Assembly (NCBI RefSeq): GCF_000330885.1
Contig: NC_020061.1
Location: 485,468-549,467 of the forward strand
Length of the DNA: 64,000 nucleotides
From: Rhizobium tropici CIAT 899
GTDB taxonomy: Bacteria; Pseudomonadota; Alphaproteobacteria; Rhizobiales; Rhizobiaceae
Direction: 5' to 3'
Made by a program: the position numbers and the translations under genes. Below the pieces are notes generated by a model. That model was not told the origin of the DNA, ran no database searches, and saw only the letters and a list, made by a program, of their open reading frames with translations. Each line of letters opens with the position of its first letter. Within the stretch, counting starts at the first letter, position 1. This document shows, piece after piece, positions 9,371-19,072 of the stretch.

Positions 9371-10621
9371 TTAAAGTTTGTGTTTAATAGCCTGGCTGAG
9401 GCGCTTTGCGCCCTCAACAAGAGTGGTGGGGTGGCCTGCGAAAGTTAGCCGCAGGAAAGAGCCTTCTGGGTCCGCAGGAAACCATGGGCGACCAGCGCCA
9501 ACGATAACGTCGTTCCGGGCCAGGTCTGCAGCGAGTGCGACATCGCAGACGTGATCCGGCAAGCGTAGCCAAAGGTGCATGCCTCCGGTCGGGACCTGGA
9601 ACGTCACGCAATCCCCAACTTCCTCGCGCAGCACCCCGACGAGGACATCGCGCCGCTCGATTAGGGCAGCGCGGACGGCCTTGAGATGAGGCTTCCATCT
9701 TGGCGCGGAGACAACGGCCAAAGCCGCCGCTTGCAAGGGACCGGAAACAAAAAAGTCTTGACTCGCGCGAGCCACCTTCAGCCGTGCCAGGGCAGCTCCC
9801 CTTGCGATAACGGCTGCGACCCTCAAACCGGGTGCAGCCGATTTGGCAAGGGACCTAATATAAACAACGTGTCCATGGCGATCAGCCGTCGCAAGCGGAG
9901 CCGGTGCGTTGCCTGCCAGATCGAGATCGCGCGCCCAGTCGTCCTCGATGATGAAGGCGCCCGCCTGCCTTTGCAGCAATGTCGAGGACAGCAGCTCGCC
10001 GCTCATTCGACATGACGACGCCCGAAGGATTGGAGAAGGTTGGTTGGCTGTAAAAGACCCGGGCCCCCGTCTGTTCGAAGGCGTCCTCCAGCAGTTCCGG
10101 TCGCACTCCGTTTTCGTCAATGGCTACGGGAATGACTTCAAGACCCGCCGCCCGGGCAGCCGACATAGCGCCAGTATAGGTCGGCGTCTCCACAAGAATG
10201 GGACGTCCAGGCGGCACAAGTGCCCGTAGCGTCGCAGTGATCGCCGCCTGTCCGCCGTTGCATATGATGACATCGTGGGGTGAGAACACGGCGCCGTTTC
10301 CGATCTCGCGCGCGAACCACGCCCGCAATGACTGAAGACCCTCGATCGGCAGTCTATCCCAAAGATCGACACGACCTGCGGCTCGACGGAGCGCGTGTGC
10401 CAAAAGGCCAGACGCCTGTAGATCAGGCGGCAGGTAGCCCATGCTCAAGATCAAGCCGTCGGCTGGTGGAAGCGTCAATGAAGTTTCCAAAAAACCACCG
10501 TCTCCCCGCGCAGCTCCAAGCGCGACAGATTGCCAAGATAGGTCGACAACCTCGGCGGGACTTGCGGGCCCCTCGCGAACGAAGGTTCCTTTGCCCGGGC
10601 GAGCCTCGATCAGGAGCCACC
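9371..10621 (-). pseudogene. MocR-type GntR regulator, truncated and frameshifted
   Basis: The aminotransferase-like domain of a MocR (GntR family) regulator is readable in two frames. The upstream part holds FSPHDVIICNGGQAAI, ILVETPTYTGAMSAARAAG and RVFYSQPTFSNPSGVVMS. An extra G in a G-rich run near 9955 shifts the frame, and the protein resumes with AFIIEDDWARDLDL, VVYIRSLAKSAAPGLRVA (the PLP-lysine region) and a normal C-terminus. The N-terminal winged helix is absent except its last residues (EARPGKGTFVRE). The gene abuts another truncated gene at 10622. Confidence 0.85.
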
Positions 10622-10831
10622 TCACTTCAACGGGAATCCGGGCCGCGCCTCCGTTGCGATGGCACGCGGTTCGAGTTTTTTGAGGATGCGATATCGGCCG
10701 GTCGCCTGGAGTTGCTGCACCATATCGTCCTCACTTAAAGCAGCTGACCGTTGGCGCTTGGCAGGCAATGAAGCAGCTGCCTTCGCGGAAGGTGTCTCAC
10801 TTGAAACAAACAAATCGAACTGCTGCGTCAC
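10622..10831 (-). pseudogene. N-terminal fragment of a rhizobial 3'-5' exonuclease
   Basis: The 69-residue frame begins MTQQFDLFVSSE and contains ALSEDDMVQQLQATGRYRIL and ATEARPGFPL. This matches the non-catalytic N-terminal leader of rhizobial DnaQ-type 3'-5' exonucleases. The exonuclease domain that should follow (starting with a DTETTG motif) is replaced by the MocR remnant, and the frame stops at once. The join is a recombination scar. Confidence 0.6.
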
Positions 10832-10981
10832 TCAGTCCCCGACGTTATCTTAGAACGAACTCTCCAGACTGCTGTCCGGCAAATCGGTTAGGCCATCTCC
10901 TCCAAAAAATCAGGAGAAAAAGCACAGGATAACGGCGATGTAGCTGATCTGACATGCGTCACAGCCCGACCGTAACGCCTC

Positions 10982-11316
10982 TCACACAATGATGCATGTT
11001 GGTCTACTCAGTGAGTCCAAGACAGGATCGCCGGTCCAGTCTTCATGTCTATGGCGTATTCGGATCACGAAAATTGCTCCGTTTTCCTCGATCTTGTAGA
11101 CAATAGGATGGGCCTCGAACGGATGAATTCTAACGGTGGCGAAATCTCTTCCAGCTCACGTGCCATTCGCGGGTTGGCGGCAATGAGGTCAAGCACAGCG
11201 AACAAGTCATCATGATATCGCCTCGCCTGTGTGGATCCGAACATGCTTACACCTTGTTCGGCGATCGCAATGATGTCCTCTTCCGCCTCAACTGAAAGGC
11301 TAAAATTAAAATGCAT
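10982..11316 (-). pseudogene. ParE/RelE-type toxin with a frameshift
   Basis: From the ATG at 11316 the frame reads MHFNFSLSVEAEEDIIAIAE, GSTQARRYHDDLFAVLDLIA and NPRMARELEEISPP, a ParE-family toxin. Near 11140 one base is lost. In the next frame the expected C-terminus continues (RIHPFEAHPIVYKIEENGA, then FVIRIRHRHEDW) to a stop at 10982. No antitoxin is visible upstream, and the break would inactivate the toxin. A sequencing error is the alternative. Confidence 0.75.
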
Positions 11317-11482
11317 TATCTGCTGCCGCGCATAGTATCCACACGCGCGACTGCCGCAACAAAGAAGGCGCCGAGCTTCGCACTTGACCGCAGGAGGCAA
11401 TATCAATGACAGGCCGAGGGTTGGAATTCGCGTGATTTGATCGACAACGAGAAGCGTTTGCCAAAAACGCCTCCAGTCCCGA

Positions 11483-14400
11483 TCAAGGTGTGGGTTCGAT
11501 GACTTTATGCTGAGATGGAGTCATCTCTAGGGATTTCCCTGTATCGCCGCCGAGATCGCCTGGCAAATTACTGAACTCCGTCTCTCGCCCGCAGGTCGCA
11601 TGGCGTCGAAGCGCTCGGCGATTGAACGATTTGAGCAAATTTTGCAGGTCGTCGACGAAGGTGAAGATGACCGGGATAATGATGAGGCTGAGCAGCGTTG
11701 ATATCATCACGCCTCCGATCACCACAATGGCCATCGGCTGCCGGAAGCTGGAATCCCCACCCGACAGGCTGAGCGCGGCCGGCAGCATGCCCGAGGCCAT
11801 GGCTATGGTGGTCATGACGATCGGCCGCGCCCGCTTGTGGCAGGCATCGACGAGCGCATCGAACCGGGACATGCCTCGGCGACGTGACATGATCGCATAT
11901 TCGATGAGAAGGATGGAGTTCTTCGTCACAACGCCCATCAGCATGAGAAGGCCGATGACGGCAGGCATCGAGAAACTGGTGCCCGTCACCACCAGCGGCA
12001 CCAGCGCGCCGCCGAGCGAGAGCGGCAGGGCCATCAGAAGCGTGAGCGGCTGCAGGAAATCGTGGAACAGCAGGACGAGCACCGCATAGATGCAGAACAC
12101 ACCGATCGCCATCGCAAGCGCGAAGCTCTGGAACAGCTCGGAGCTGCGCTGCAACTCGCCCTGTTCCACCAGCGTAACGCCTGGCGGCAGATGCTGGAGA
12201 GCCGGCAGCGCCTTCGCCTCGCGGTTGACATCGCCCAGAATGCGGCCGTTGAGTTCGACGGAAACGGTGACATTGCGCATGCGGTCGATACGGTCGATCT
12301 CCGAAGGGCTGCCGCCGATGCGGACATCGGCAATCGATCCGAGATCGACATTGCCATTGGTGCCGGCCACCCGCATGGTCTTGATATCATCCAGACTGGT
12401 GCGCGTTTCCGGCGAGAAGCGGACGACGATCGGGATCTGGCGTTGCGGCAGGTTGAGCTTCGGCAGGTCGGAGGAATATTCCCCATTTGTCGCCACGCGC
12501 ACGGCGCTGGCGATCGCATTCGACGTTACCCCGAGCGCTGCGGCGCGCGCAAAGTCGGGCGTGATCTGAATTTCCGGCGCCTGCCTTGCGGCCGTTGATG
12601 TCACCGCACCGATGCCATGCAGCGTGCGCAACTGCTCCTCGAGCGCCGTGCTTGCGCTATCGAGCGCACTGGCATCGTCGCTGGCCAGAGTGAACTCGAG
12701 CTTGGTACCGTTGCCGATACCGACCGCCACACGCACTCCGGGGAGGACGGAGAGCGCCTGCCGGATATCGTTTTCGATCTCCGACTGCTTGCGGTCGCGC
12801 TCATCAATCGGCGTCAGCGTGGCGACGATCGCGGCAGACCCGACACTGCTCCTGGCGACCGTCGCACCACCGCCCGAGGATCCCGAGCCGATAGCCGCAA
12901 ACACATGTGTCACGTCGGGAATCTCACTGAGAATATCTGCGGCCTTCCTGGTTGCGGCGTCGGTTTGCTCGACAGTGGCGCCGGGCTGCAGGGTGAGCGT
13001 GATCTGCGTCCGCGAGTCGTCAGCGGCTGGCAGGTATCCCGTTCTTAAGAGGGGGATAACGGAAAGCGAAACCGCAACGACGACGGCAGTCACGGCCACT
13101 GTTGTCTTCCGGTGATCGAGGGCAGCCTTCGCGAGCGCCATATAGGCGCGCATGATTCGGCCATCCTTCTGCTCCGACGGATGAGCCTTCATGAAATAGG
13201 CTGCCATCATGGGGGTAAGCAGACGCGCAACGACAAGCGAGGCAACGACGGCAACAGCGGCGGTGATGCCGAACTGACGGAACAGGAGGCCCGGTATGCC
13301 GCTCATGAATGCCGTCGGCAGGAAGACGGCGACCAGCGTGAAGGTGGTGGCGATGACGGCCAGCCCGATCTCGTTGGCCGCCTCCATCGCGGCATCGATC
13401 GGCCGCTTGCCCATCTGCAGGTGGCGGGCAATGTTTTCAATCTCGACGATGGCGTCGTCGACGAGAATACCTACCACAAGCGACAGCGCCAGCAAGGTGA
13501 CGACGTTCAGACTGAAGCCCGCCAGGTACATGACCAGGAAGGTCGGTATGACCGACAAGGGCAGTGCCACAGCCGACAGGATCGTCGCGCGCCAGTCCCG
13601 AAGGAAGAGCCAGACAACCACGATCGCCAGGATCGCACCCTCATACAGTATGTGCATCGCGCCGTCATAATTGCCGAGAATTGACCCGATCAGGCTGTAG
13701 ACTGCATGGATCTGCACATTGGGATGCGACGCTGCGAAATTTTTCATTGCCGTGTTAACGTCAGCCGAAACGCTGCTGTCGGAAAACCCGTTCGAACGCT
13801 TGATTTCGACGGCGATCACCGGCTTGCCGTCGAGATAGGCCATCGAGGTGCGCTCCGCGAAGCTGTCCTTGACCGAGGCGATGTCGTCGAGTCGGGCCTG
13901 CTGCCCGTTAGCGAGCGGTATAGTGAGCTCCCTCAGGGCCTCGACCGACTCTACGGCGCCGAGCGTGCGCAATGTCTGACGCGTGCCGCCGACTTCGCCA
14001 AGGCCGCCAGACTTGTCGGCTTGCACGGCCTTCAACTGCGCTGATACGGTCGCGGCGGTGACGCCGAACGACGCCATCGTCGAAGGATCGAGATCGACAT
14101 GGACCTCGCGATCGATCCCGCCGATGCGGTTGACCTGGCCGACGCCCGGGACCGATAGCAGTGCCTTGGTCAGATCGTTATCGACAAACCAGGAGAGTTC
14201 GGTCTCGTTGAGAGCGGTCGAGCGGACGGCATAGGTGACAAGTGCGGAGCTTTGGACGGTGGCCTTCGTAATGATCGGCGTCGCCATCTGTGCCGGCAGA
14301 TCGGCCTTGACGCTATCGACGGCATTGCGGACCTCATTGAGGGCCGTTTCGCTGTCTTTCTCCAGCTTGAAGGATACCTTGGTCGAGACGGTGCCGTCGG

Positions 14401-14653
14401 TGATCGTCGTGAGAATATGATCGAGATGGCTCAAGGAGGTGAGGCTATCCTCGATGGTGCGGGCAACCTCCGTCTCGAGCTGCGTCGGCGCAGCGCCGTC
14501 GAGCGTGGCGGTGACACTGATGGTCGGCAGGTCCATATCCGGAAAGTACTGAACCGCCAGCTGTTTGAATGCCCAAAGCCCACCAAATCCAAACATCACA
14601 AACAGCAATATCGCTGGTATGGGATTGCGGATCGAGAAGGCGGAGAAATTCAT
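11483..14653 (-). CDS. nolG: RND efflux pump, NolG-like
   Basis: The 1056-residue protein is an inner-membrane RND transporter of the AcrB/HAE1 type. Features in order are the first helix (PIPAILLFVMFGFGGLWAF), porter domains (QYFPDMDLPTISVTATLDGA), and the helix-4 region with the proton-relay aspartates (VVGILVDDAIVEIENIARHL). The second half repeats this topology and ends in helices near GGVMISTLLSLIIIPVIF. It starts one base inside the nolF stop (TGATG), so the two genes are coupled. Together with the nod box and nodM upstream it matches the NolFG exporter of Sinorhizobium. The substrate is unproven; Nod factor or a related compound is inferred. Confidence 0.88.
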   Translation of the reverse strand: MNFSAFSIRNPIPAILLFVMFGFGGLWAFKQLAVQYFPDMDLPTISVTATLDGAAPTQLETEVARTIEDSLTSLSHLDHILTTITDGTVSTKVSFKLEKDSETALNEVRNAVDSVKADLPAQMATPIITKATVQSSALVTYAVRSTALNETELSWFVDNDLTKALLSVPGVGQVNRIGGIDREVHVDLDPSTMASFGVTAATVSAQLKAVQADKSGGLGEVGGTRQTLRTLGAVESVEALRELTIPLANGQQARLDDIASVKDSFAERTSMAYLDGKPVIAVEIKRSNGFSDSSVSADVNTAMKNFAASHPNVQIHAVYSLIGSILGNYDGAMHILYEGAILAIVVVWLFLRDWRATILSAVALPLSVIPTFLVMYLAGFSLNVVTLLALSLVVGILVDDAIVEIENIARHLQMGKRPIDAAMEAANEIGLAVIATTFTLVAVFLPTAFMSGIPGLLFRQFGITAAVAVVASLVVARLLTPMMAAYFMKAHPSEQKDGRIMRAYMALAKAALDHRKTTVAVTAVVVAVSLSVIPLLRTGYLPAADDSRTQITLTLQPGATVEQTDAATRKAADILSEIPDVTHVFAAIGSGSSGGGATVARSSVGSAAIVATLTPIDERDRKQSEIENDIRQALSVLPGVRVAVGIGNGTKLEFTLASDDASALDSASTALEEQLRTLHGIGAVTSTAARQAPEIQITPDFARAAALGVTSNAIASAVRVATNGEYSSDLPKLNLPQRQIPIVVRFSPETRTSLDDIKTMRVAGTNGNVDLGSIADVRIGGSPSEIDRIDRMRNVTVSVELNGRILGDVNREAKALPALQHLPPGVTLVEQGELQRSSELFQSFALAMAIGVFCIYAVLVLLFHDFLQPLTLLMALPLSLGGALVPLVVTGTSFSMPAVIGLLMLMGVVTKNSILLIEYAIMSRRRGMSRFDALVDACHKRARPIVMTTIAMASGMLPAALSLSGGDSSFRQPMAIVVIGGVMISTLLSLIIIPVIFTFVDDLQNLLKSFNRRALRRHATCGRETEFSNLPGDLGGDTGKSLEMTPSQHKVIEPTP

Positions 14654-15726
14654 CAGTTCTTCTCCGCAATCTTCACGAGGTCATTGTCCGACAGAAAGGC
14701 ACCGCCTGACGTCACGACCTTCGACGACCGATCGATGCCGAAGACGATCTCGACTTCACCATTGTTGCGGCGGCCGGTTTCGACGCGGACCCGTCGCACC
14801 CGCTTGTCCTCGCCGGCGGTGAAGACGTAGCTGATGCCATCCCGGAACACGATTGCGGTCTCGGGGACGGTGAGCGCCGGTGTGGTCTGCAACTCGATGC
14901 TGCCCGTGACGTAGAGGCCGGTCCGCGGACGAATGTCGGCGGGAAGCGCGACATAGACGATCGCCCGGCTGGTGTCGGTGCTGACCGAGGGTCCGACAAG
15001 CCGCACCTTGCCGGCAATGACGTGACCTTCCGGCCCGTTGATCCTAACGCTCAAGCCTTCCGAAATGCGCGGCAGATAACGCGCCGATACTTCGGCCTGC
15101 CATTCGACACGCTGCTGGCGCACCATGCGGAACAGCTCGGTGCCGGTGGAGACGACGGCGCCGAGATCGGCCGAACGCGAGGTTATGAGGCCATCGTCGG
15201 CGGCGGTGATAGTCGTCTGCGCAAGCTTGATCTTTTCACTGTCGAGCGCGGCTTCCTCGGATGTCAGGCTTGCCGTCGCCGTCTGCTCGTCGGCCAGATA
15301 TCCAGTGATTTTCTCGTCGGCGAGGGCCCCCGAAGTGCTGAGCTGGCGTGCACGATCCGCATTCGCCTTGGCCTTTGTCAGATTTGCCTTGGCAGTCACG
15401 ACAGCCGCCTCCTGCTTGCGAAGGTCCGCCAGCACGCTCTCCTGCGAAAGCCGGGCCAGCGTCTGCCCCTTCGTGACCACGGACCCGACATCCGCCAGGA
15501 CGTCGGTGATGCGCAGGCCACTCGTTTCGGACGCGATGATTGCTTCCTGCCAGGGCTTCAACCAGCCGCTCGCGGGAACGGTCTCCGGCCAGTCCCGTAT
15601 TGCCGGCGCCGTCAGAGAAACCGTCAGAGCGGGTGCGGCCGCCTGTTCAGCCATGCTATTGGCGCAGGGAAACTGGAGTGCTGCACAGACAAGAACGGCA
15701 GCGAGTAGAAGACACGGTTTTCTCAA
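14653..15726 (-). CDS. nolF: RND periplasmic adaptor, NolF-like
   Basis: The 357-residue membrane fusion protein has an N-terminal signal (CLLLAAVLVCAALQF). It has a biotinyl-lipoyl half-motif (GLRITDVLADVGSVVTKGQT), a coiled-coil hairpin (about residues 100-170, alanine and lysine rich), the second lipoyl half (TTITAADDGLITSR), a beta-barrel and a C-terminal membrane-proximal domain. It would link the NolG pump to an outer-membrane channel, which is not encoded nearby. It is translationally coupled to nolG. Assignment to nolF rests on gene order downstream of nodM. Confidence 0.85.
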   Translation of the reverse strand: MRKPCLLLAAVLVCAALQFPCANSMAEQAAAPALTVSLTAPAIRDWPETVPASGWLKPWQEAIIASETSGLRITDVLADVGSVVTKGQTLARLSQESVLADLRKQEAAVVTAKANLTKAKANADRARQLSTSGALADEKITGYLADEQTATASLTSEEAALDSEKIKLAQTTITAADDGLITSRSADLGAVVSTGTELFRMVRQQRVEWQAEVSARYLPRISEGLSVRINGPEGHVIAGKVRLVGPSVSTDTSRAIVYVALPADIRPRTGLYVTGSIELQTTPALTVPETAIVFRDGISYVFTAGEDKRVRRVRVETGRRNNGEVEIVFGIDRSSKVVTSGGAFLSDNDLVKIAEKN

Positions 15727-16150
15727 ATGGCAATTCCTCGCAGTTCACGGGTGTCCGCGCTCAACCGTGGCGTCAAAAATGTCGGCTGTTGTGGTGCAAA
15801 GTTGAAATGCCTGACGGTCTCGAAGGTGACAAAACTCAACTGTTCAAAACATCTTGGCGACACCAGTGATGTCGGGCTATTCCGCCGTCCAAAGCAGCAG
15901 TTTTTTGTCGGCGACTCCGTCAGAGATCGCCAATCAGCTGCTGGATTGAGCCAGGATTGGGCGCACTCGCCAACTATAACAAGACCACCTACGGCCGGGG
16001 AGAGGCTAGCGTTTTGAGGACACTGGCATCCGATTGGACCAGGGAAACACAGAGTCAACGTTGTCTTCGAGGCGGTGAATACCGCTAAATCGCCTCTTAA
16101 GGTTCGCGTGGGACAATAGAGCCTGTTGCGCCGACGTTTGCTGCGTCTGG
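15727..16150. other. Gene-free spacer between the FMN reductase gene and nolF
   Basis: About 420 bases contain no convincing coding sequence on either strand and no second nod box. The spacer is long for a compact operon, so nolFG may also have its own promoter, or the FMN reductase gene may have been inserted. Nothing more can be seen. Confidence 0.5.
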
Positions 16151-16681
16151 TCATCCTATTGCGTATGCTGCTTCCTCGACAGCCCGGCCTACACGCATGC
16201 GGATGGCCTCGGAAATCACCTCCCCGTGGGCGAAGTCATTACGGGTGGCATAGATTGCGGTCGGCATCGCAAGCGCTTCAAAGAACCCGAACAGAGGGCG
16301 CAACTGATGCTCGACGACAAGCGAATGACGCTCGCCTCCGCCCGTCGCAGCGATGATGATAGGCTTGCCCCTCAGCGATGTTGGATCGAGCAAATCGAAA
16401 TAGTGCTTGAATAGGCCGGTGTAACTGCCCTTGTAGGTGGGTGAGCCTACAACCAGGACGTCTGCCTCCAGCATTTGGTCTACGACCCCGCGTGCTTGAG
16501 CGCTGAGGTCGTCTAGCCGTTTGGCCGCCAATAGTGAAGGTCCAAGGTCATCGACATCGAAGGACTGCGCCACCGCTCGCGTTTTGATTGCCAATTGCCC
16601 GACGATATGGTCGACGAATGTGCGCGTCGTGGACGGTCGTGTTATGTTCCCCGAGAAGCCAAATATCTTCGTTTGCGGCAT
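16151..16681 (-). CDS. NAD(P)H-dependent FMN reductase (MsuE/SsuE type)
   Basis: The 176-residue flavodoxin-fold reductase begins at the ATG at 16681 behind a TTGGAGA site. It has the family features GFSGNITRPSTTRTFV (FMN phosphate loop), VLVVGSPTYKGSYTGLFKHY and ATGGGERHSLVVEHQLRPLF. Such enzymes supply reduced flavin to two-component monooxygenases such as sulfonate or sulfone desulfurases. No partner monooxygenase is in the window. It follows nodM by 71 bases in the same direction, so it may be read from the nod box. Confidence 0.85.
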   Translation of the reverse strand: MPQTKIFGFSGNITRPSTTRTFVDHIVGQLAIKTRAVAQSFDVDDLGPSLLAAKRLDDLSAQARGVVDQMLEADVLVVGSPTYKGSYTGLFKHYFDLLDPTSLRGKPIIIAATGGGERHSLVVEHQLRPLFGFFEALAMPTAIYATRNDFAHGEVISEAIRMRVGRAVEEAAYAIG

Positions 16682-16752
16682 GTCGATCTCCAAATGCTCA
16701 GCAGTTATAAGTCATCTAAACTCTGTCATTCGTCCCTTACGGAAACGATGAC

Positions 16753-18579
16753 CTATTCGACGGTGACTGATTTCGCCAGATTGCGCGGCTGATCGACGTC
16801 CGTGCCCGCAAACACGGCCGTATGATAGGCGAGTAGTTGGACCGGCAGCGAGAAGATCATCGGCGCAATGATCTCGTCCACATTTGGAAGAACGATTGTT
16901 TGCATCGTGTCGAGCTTCAAGGCGCGAGCGCCCTTCTCATCCGTGATCAAGATGATCCGTCCGCCGCGGGCCGCAACCTCCTGCATGTTGGAAGCGGTCT
17001 TATCGAAAAAGCGGTCGTGTGGTGCGATCACGATAACCGGCATGTTCTCATCGATGAGAGCAATTGGACCGTGTTTCAGTTCGCCGGCAGCATACCCTTG
17101 CGCGTGAATATAGGAAATCTCCTTTAGTTTCAGGGCGCCTTCCATGGCCAAAGGGAAGCTGGTTCCGCGGCCAAGATAGAGCACGGCGCGGCACTTTGCC
17201 AATTCACGCGACAGAAGTTCGATCCTGGGTTGGATGCTGTTGAGCACCTGCCCAATGACGCGCGGCATCTCGGCAAGCCGGGCGACCAGTGTCTGTTCCT
17301 CCTTCTCCGTAAGGGTGCCACGCGCCCTGCCGGCAGCAACCGCGAGCGCAGCCAATACGGCGAGTTGGCATGTAAAGGCCTTCGTAGACGCAACGCCGAT
17401 CTCCGGTCCGGCGAGGATCGGGAACACAGTGTCGGACTCTCGTGCTATCGTCGATTCGGGCGTGTTGACGACTGCACCGGTCTTCAAGCCGTGCTCCTTG
17501 CAATAGCGTAGGCAAGCAAGTGTATCGGCCGTCTCGCCCGACTGTGAGATGAAGAGAGCTGCCACCTGTGGCGAGAACGGGATTTCGCGGTACCGAAATT
17601 CGGAGGCGACATCAATTTCGACCGGCAGACGTGCGTAGTGCTCGAACCAGTATTTGCCGATTAGTCCGGCCAAGTACGCAGTGCCGCAGGCGGAGATCGC
17701 CAAGCTTTGCACGTTGGTGAAGACGGTGTCGCGCCAAGCCGCGACCACCTGATTGTCGCTGAAGTTGATGTAATGGCCAAGGGTATCGGAGATGGCCTCC
17801 GGCTGGTCGTAAATCTCCTTCTCCATGAAATGGCGATAGTTGCCCTTGTCGATCATATGGGCCGTCACCACCGAGATCTGCCGCGGTCGGGTGGTGACCT
17901 TTCCGTCGATATCGAAGATACGGACGCCAGTCTTGTCGATGACCGCCCAATCGCCGTCGATCAGGTAGGTGATCTCGTTAGTGAAGGGCGCCAGCGCAAT
18001 CGCGTCCGATCCGAGAAACATCTCGCCGCTTCCGTGACCGATCGCGAGCGGCGGGCCATTCCGGGCAGCCATGATGGTCGAAGGGTCCTCCTCGAAGAGC
18101 AGAGCCAGCGAGTAAGCGCCTCGGACGCGCTTCAGCATCGCATGCATAGCTTCGCGCCGGGCCATGCCGTCCCGGCGAAGTCTTGCCACGAGATGCGCGA
18201 TGACCTCCGTGTCGGTGTCGGTTTGGAACTCGGTGCCGGCCGCGGTCAGCTCATCCTTCAATTCGGCGAAATTCTCGATTATCCCATTGTGGACGACTGC
18301 GATGCCGTCGCTAAAATGTGGGTGGGCATTGCGTTCCGTCGGCGCGCCATGGGTTGCCCAGCGCGTATGGCCAATGCCGATTGTGCCCGCCAGGGGCAGT
18401 TCTTTCAGCTTTGCTTCAAGGTTGAGGAGCTTGCCCTCACAGCGCCGGCGATGGAGCGCTCCACCGTCGATCGTCGCGACGCCTGCCGAATCGTAGCCAC
18501 GATATTCAAGCCGTTTCAATGCGTCTATCAACCGGTCCGAAACCGGATGATGGCCGACAATACCCACAATCCCGCACAT
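16753..18579 (-). CDS. nodM: Glucosamine-6-phosphate synthase, NodM
   Basis: The 608-residue enzyme converts fructose-6-phosphate and glutamine to glucosamine-6-phosphate. The start is the ATG at 18579, giving MCGIVGIVG with the catalytic Cys2 of the glutaminase domain. Further motifs are GIGHTRWATHG, two SIS domains (SQSGETADTLACLRY and GVASTKAFTCQLAVLAAL) and the C-terminal DQPRNLAKSVTVE. It is full length. A nod box lies 180 bases upstream, and RND exporter genes lie downstream as in the Sinorhizobium nodM-nolFG locus. It is therefore called NodM, the symbiotic paralogue that feeds Nod factor chitin backbone synthesis, rather than housekeeping GlmS. Confidence 0.92.
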   Translation of the reverse strand: MCGIVGIVGHHPVSDRLIDALKRLEYRGYDSAGVATIDGGALHRRRCEGKLLNLEAKLKELPLAGTIGIGHTRWATHGAPTERNAHPHFSDGIAVVHNGIIENFAELKDELTAAGTEFQTDTDTEVIAHLVARLRRDGMARREAMHAMLKRVRGAYSLALLFEEDPSTIMAARNGPPLAIGHGSGEMFLGSDAIALAPFTNEITYLIDGDWAVIDKTGVRIFDIDGKVTTRPRQISVVTAHMIDKGNYRHFMEKEIYDQPEAISDTLGHYINFSDNQVVAAWRDTVFTNVQSLAISACGTAYLAGLIGKYWFEHYARLPVEIDVASEFRYREIPFSPQVAALFISQSGETADTLACLRYCKEHGLKTGAVVNTPESTIARESDTVFPILAGPEIGVASTKAFTCQLAVLAALAVAAGRARGTLTEKEEQTLVARLAEMPRVIGQVLNSIQPRIELLSRELAKCRAVLYLGRGTSFPLAMEGALKLKEISYIHAQGYAAGELKHGPIALIDENMPVIVIAPHDRFFDKTASNMQEVAARGGRIILITDEKGARALKLDTMQTIVLPNVDEIIAPMIFSLPVQLLAYHTAVFAGTDVDQPRNLAKSVTVE

Positions 18580-18758
18580 ACATTCTCCGCGTTTTCGCAT
18601 ATCGGCCACAACGCACTCACCTAGTCCGTCAGTCTGGAGTGAGCGAAGCTGCTTCACTCCTTGATCGCCATGACGGCTATCATTCCGTCAGAACTCCGTG
18701 GCAAAACCGTCGTGCTGTCGCGCTAAGCCAAATTCAGCGCGTTCTAACGGCACTCGAC

Positions 18759-18806
18759 TTATTGGAAAAATCGATTCTTTGGATCGCACCCATTTACGTC
18801 ATGGAT
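18759..18806 (-). promoter_or_regulatory. nod box (NodD-binding site) upstream of nodM
   Basis: Read on the minus strand the element begins ATCCAT, has a 16-base spacer, then ATCCAAAGAATCGATTTTTC followed by CAATAA. It aligns without gaps to the nod box consensus (ATCCAY, spacer, ATCNAAACAATCRATTTTACCAATC), differing mainly at one C-to-G in the AAACAATC block and in the last few bases. Its 3' edge is 180 bases before the nodM start and it faces nodM. NodD with a plant flavonoid would activate transcription here. Confidence 0.88.
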
Positions 18807-19072
18807 TATCGCCGCATCGGTTTTCACGCTGGGACGACGGGTGCCGCCTCGGACATAAACCGGCCGGTTTCCCAAGGCAGAGGTAACGTCCGTCATGATG
18901 CGCTCAGCAGCCATCATTGGTGCCAGGTATCTACGGAAACCTTGAAAGCGGGACGGTAGGTCCGCTCACACAGCCTTTTAGAAGTCACCTTCGAGCGTTC
19001 TTGTGGGAAAGCCTCCCTGGCAATAAATATCGTCTCGACCGCTCATCAAACTCGCACAAAGGATGACTTTTC

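Noticed and set aside
12034..13684. Several long plus-strand frames opposite nolG
   Set aside because: They lie wholly inside a complete RND pump gene, show no family motif and are arginine/serine-rich, the usual mark of antisense frames in GC-rich genes.
16753..18579. Housekeeping glmS
   Set aside because: The enzyme cannot be told apart by motifs alone, but the nod box 180 bases upstream and nolFG-like genes downstream make nodM the better call.
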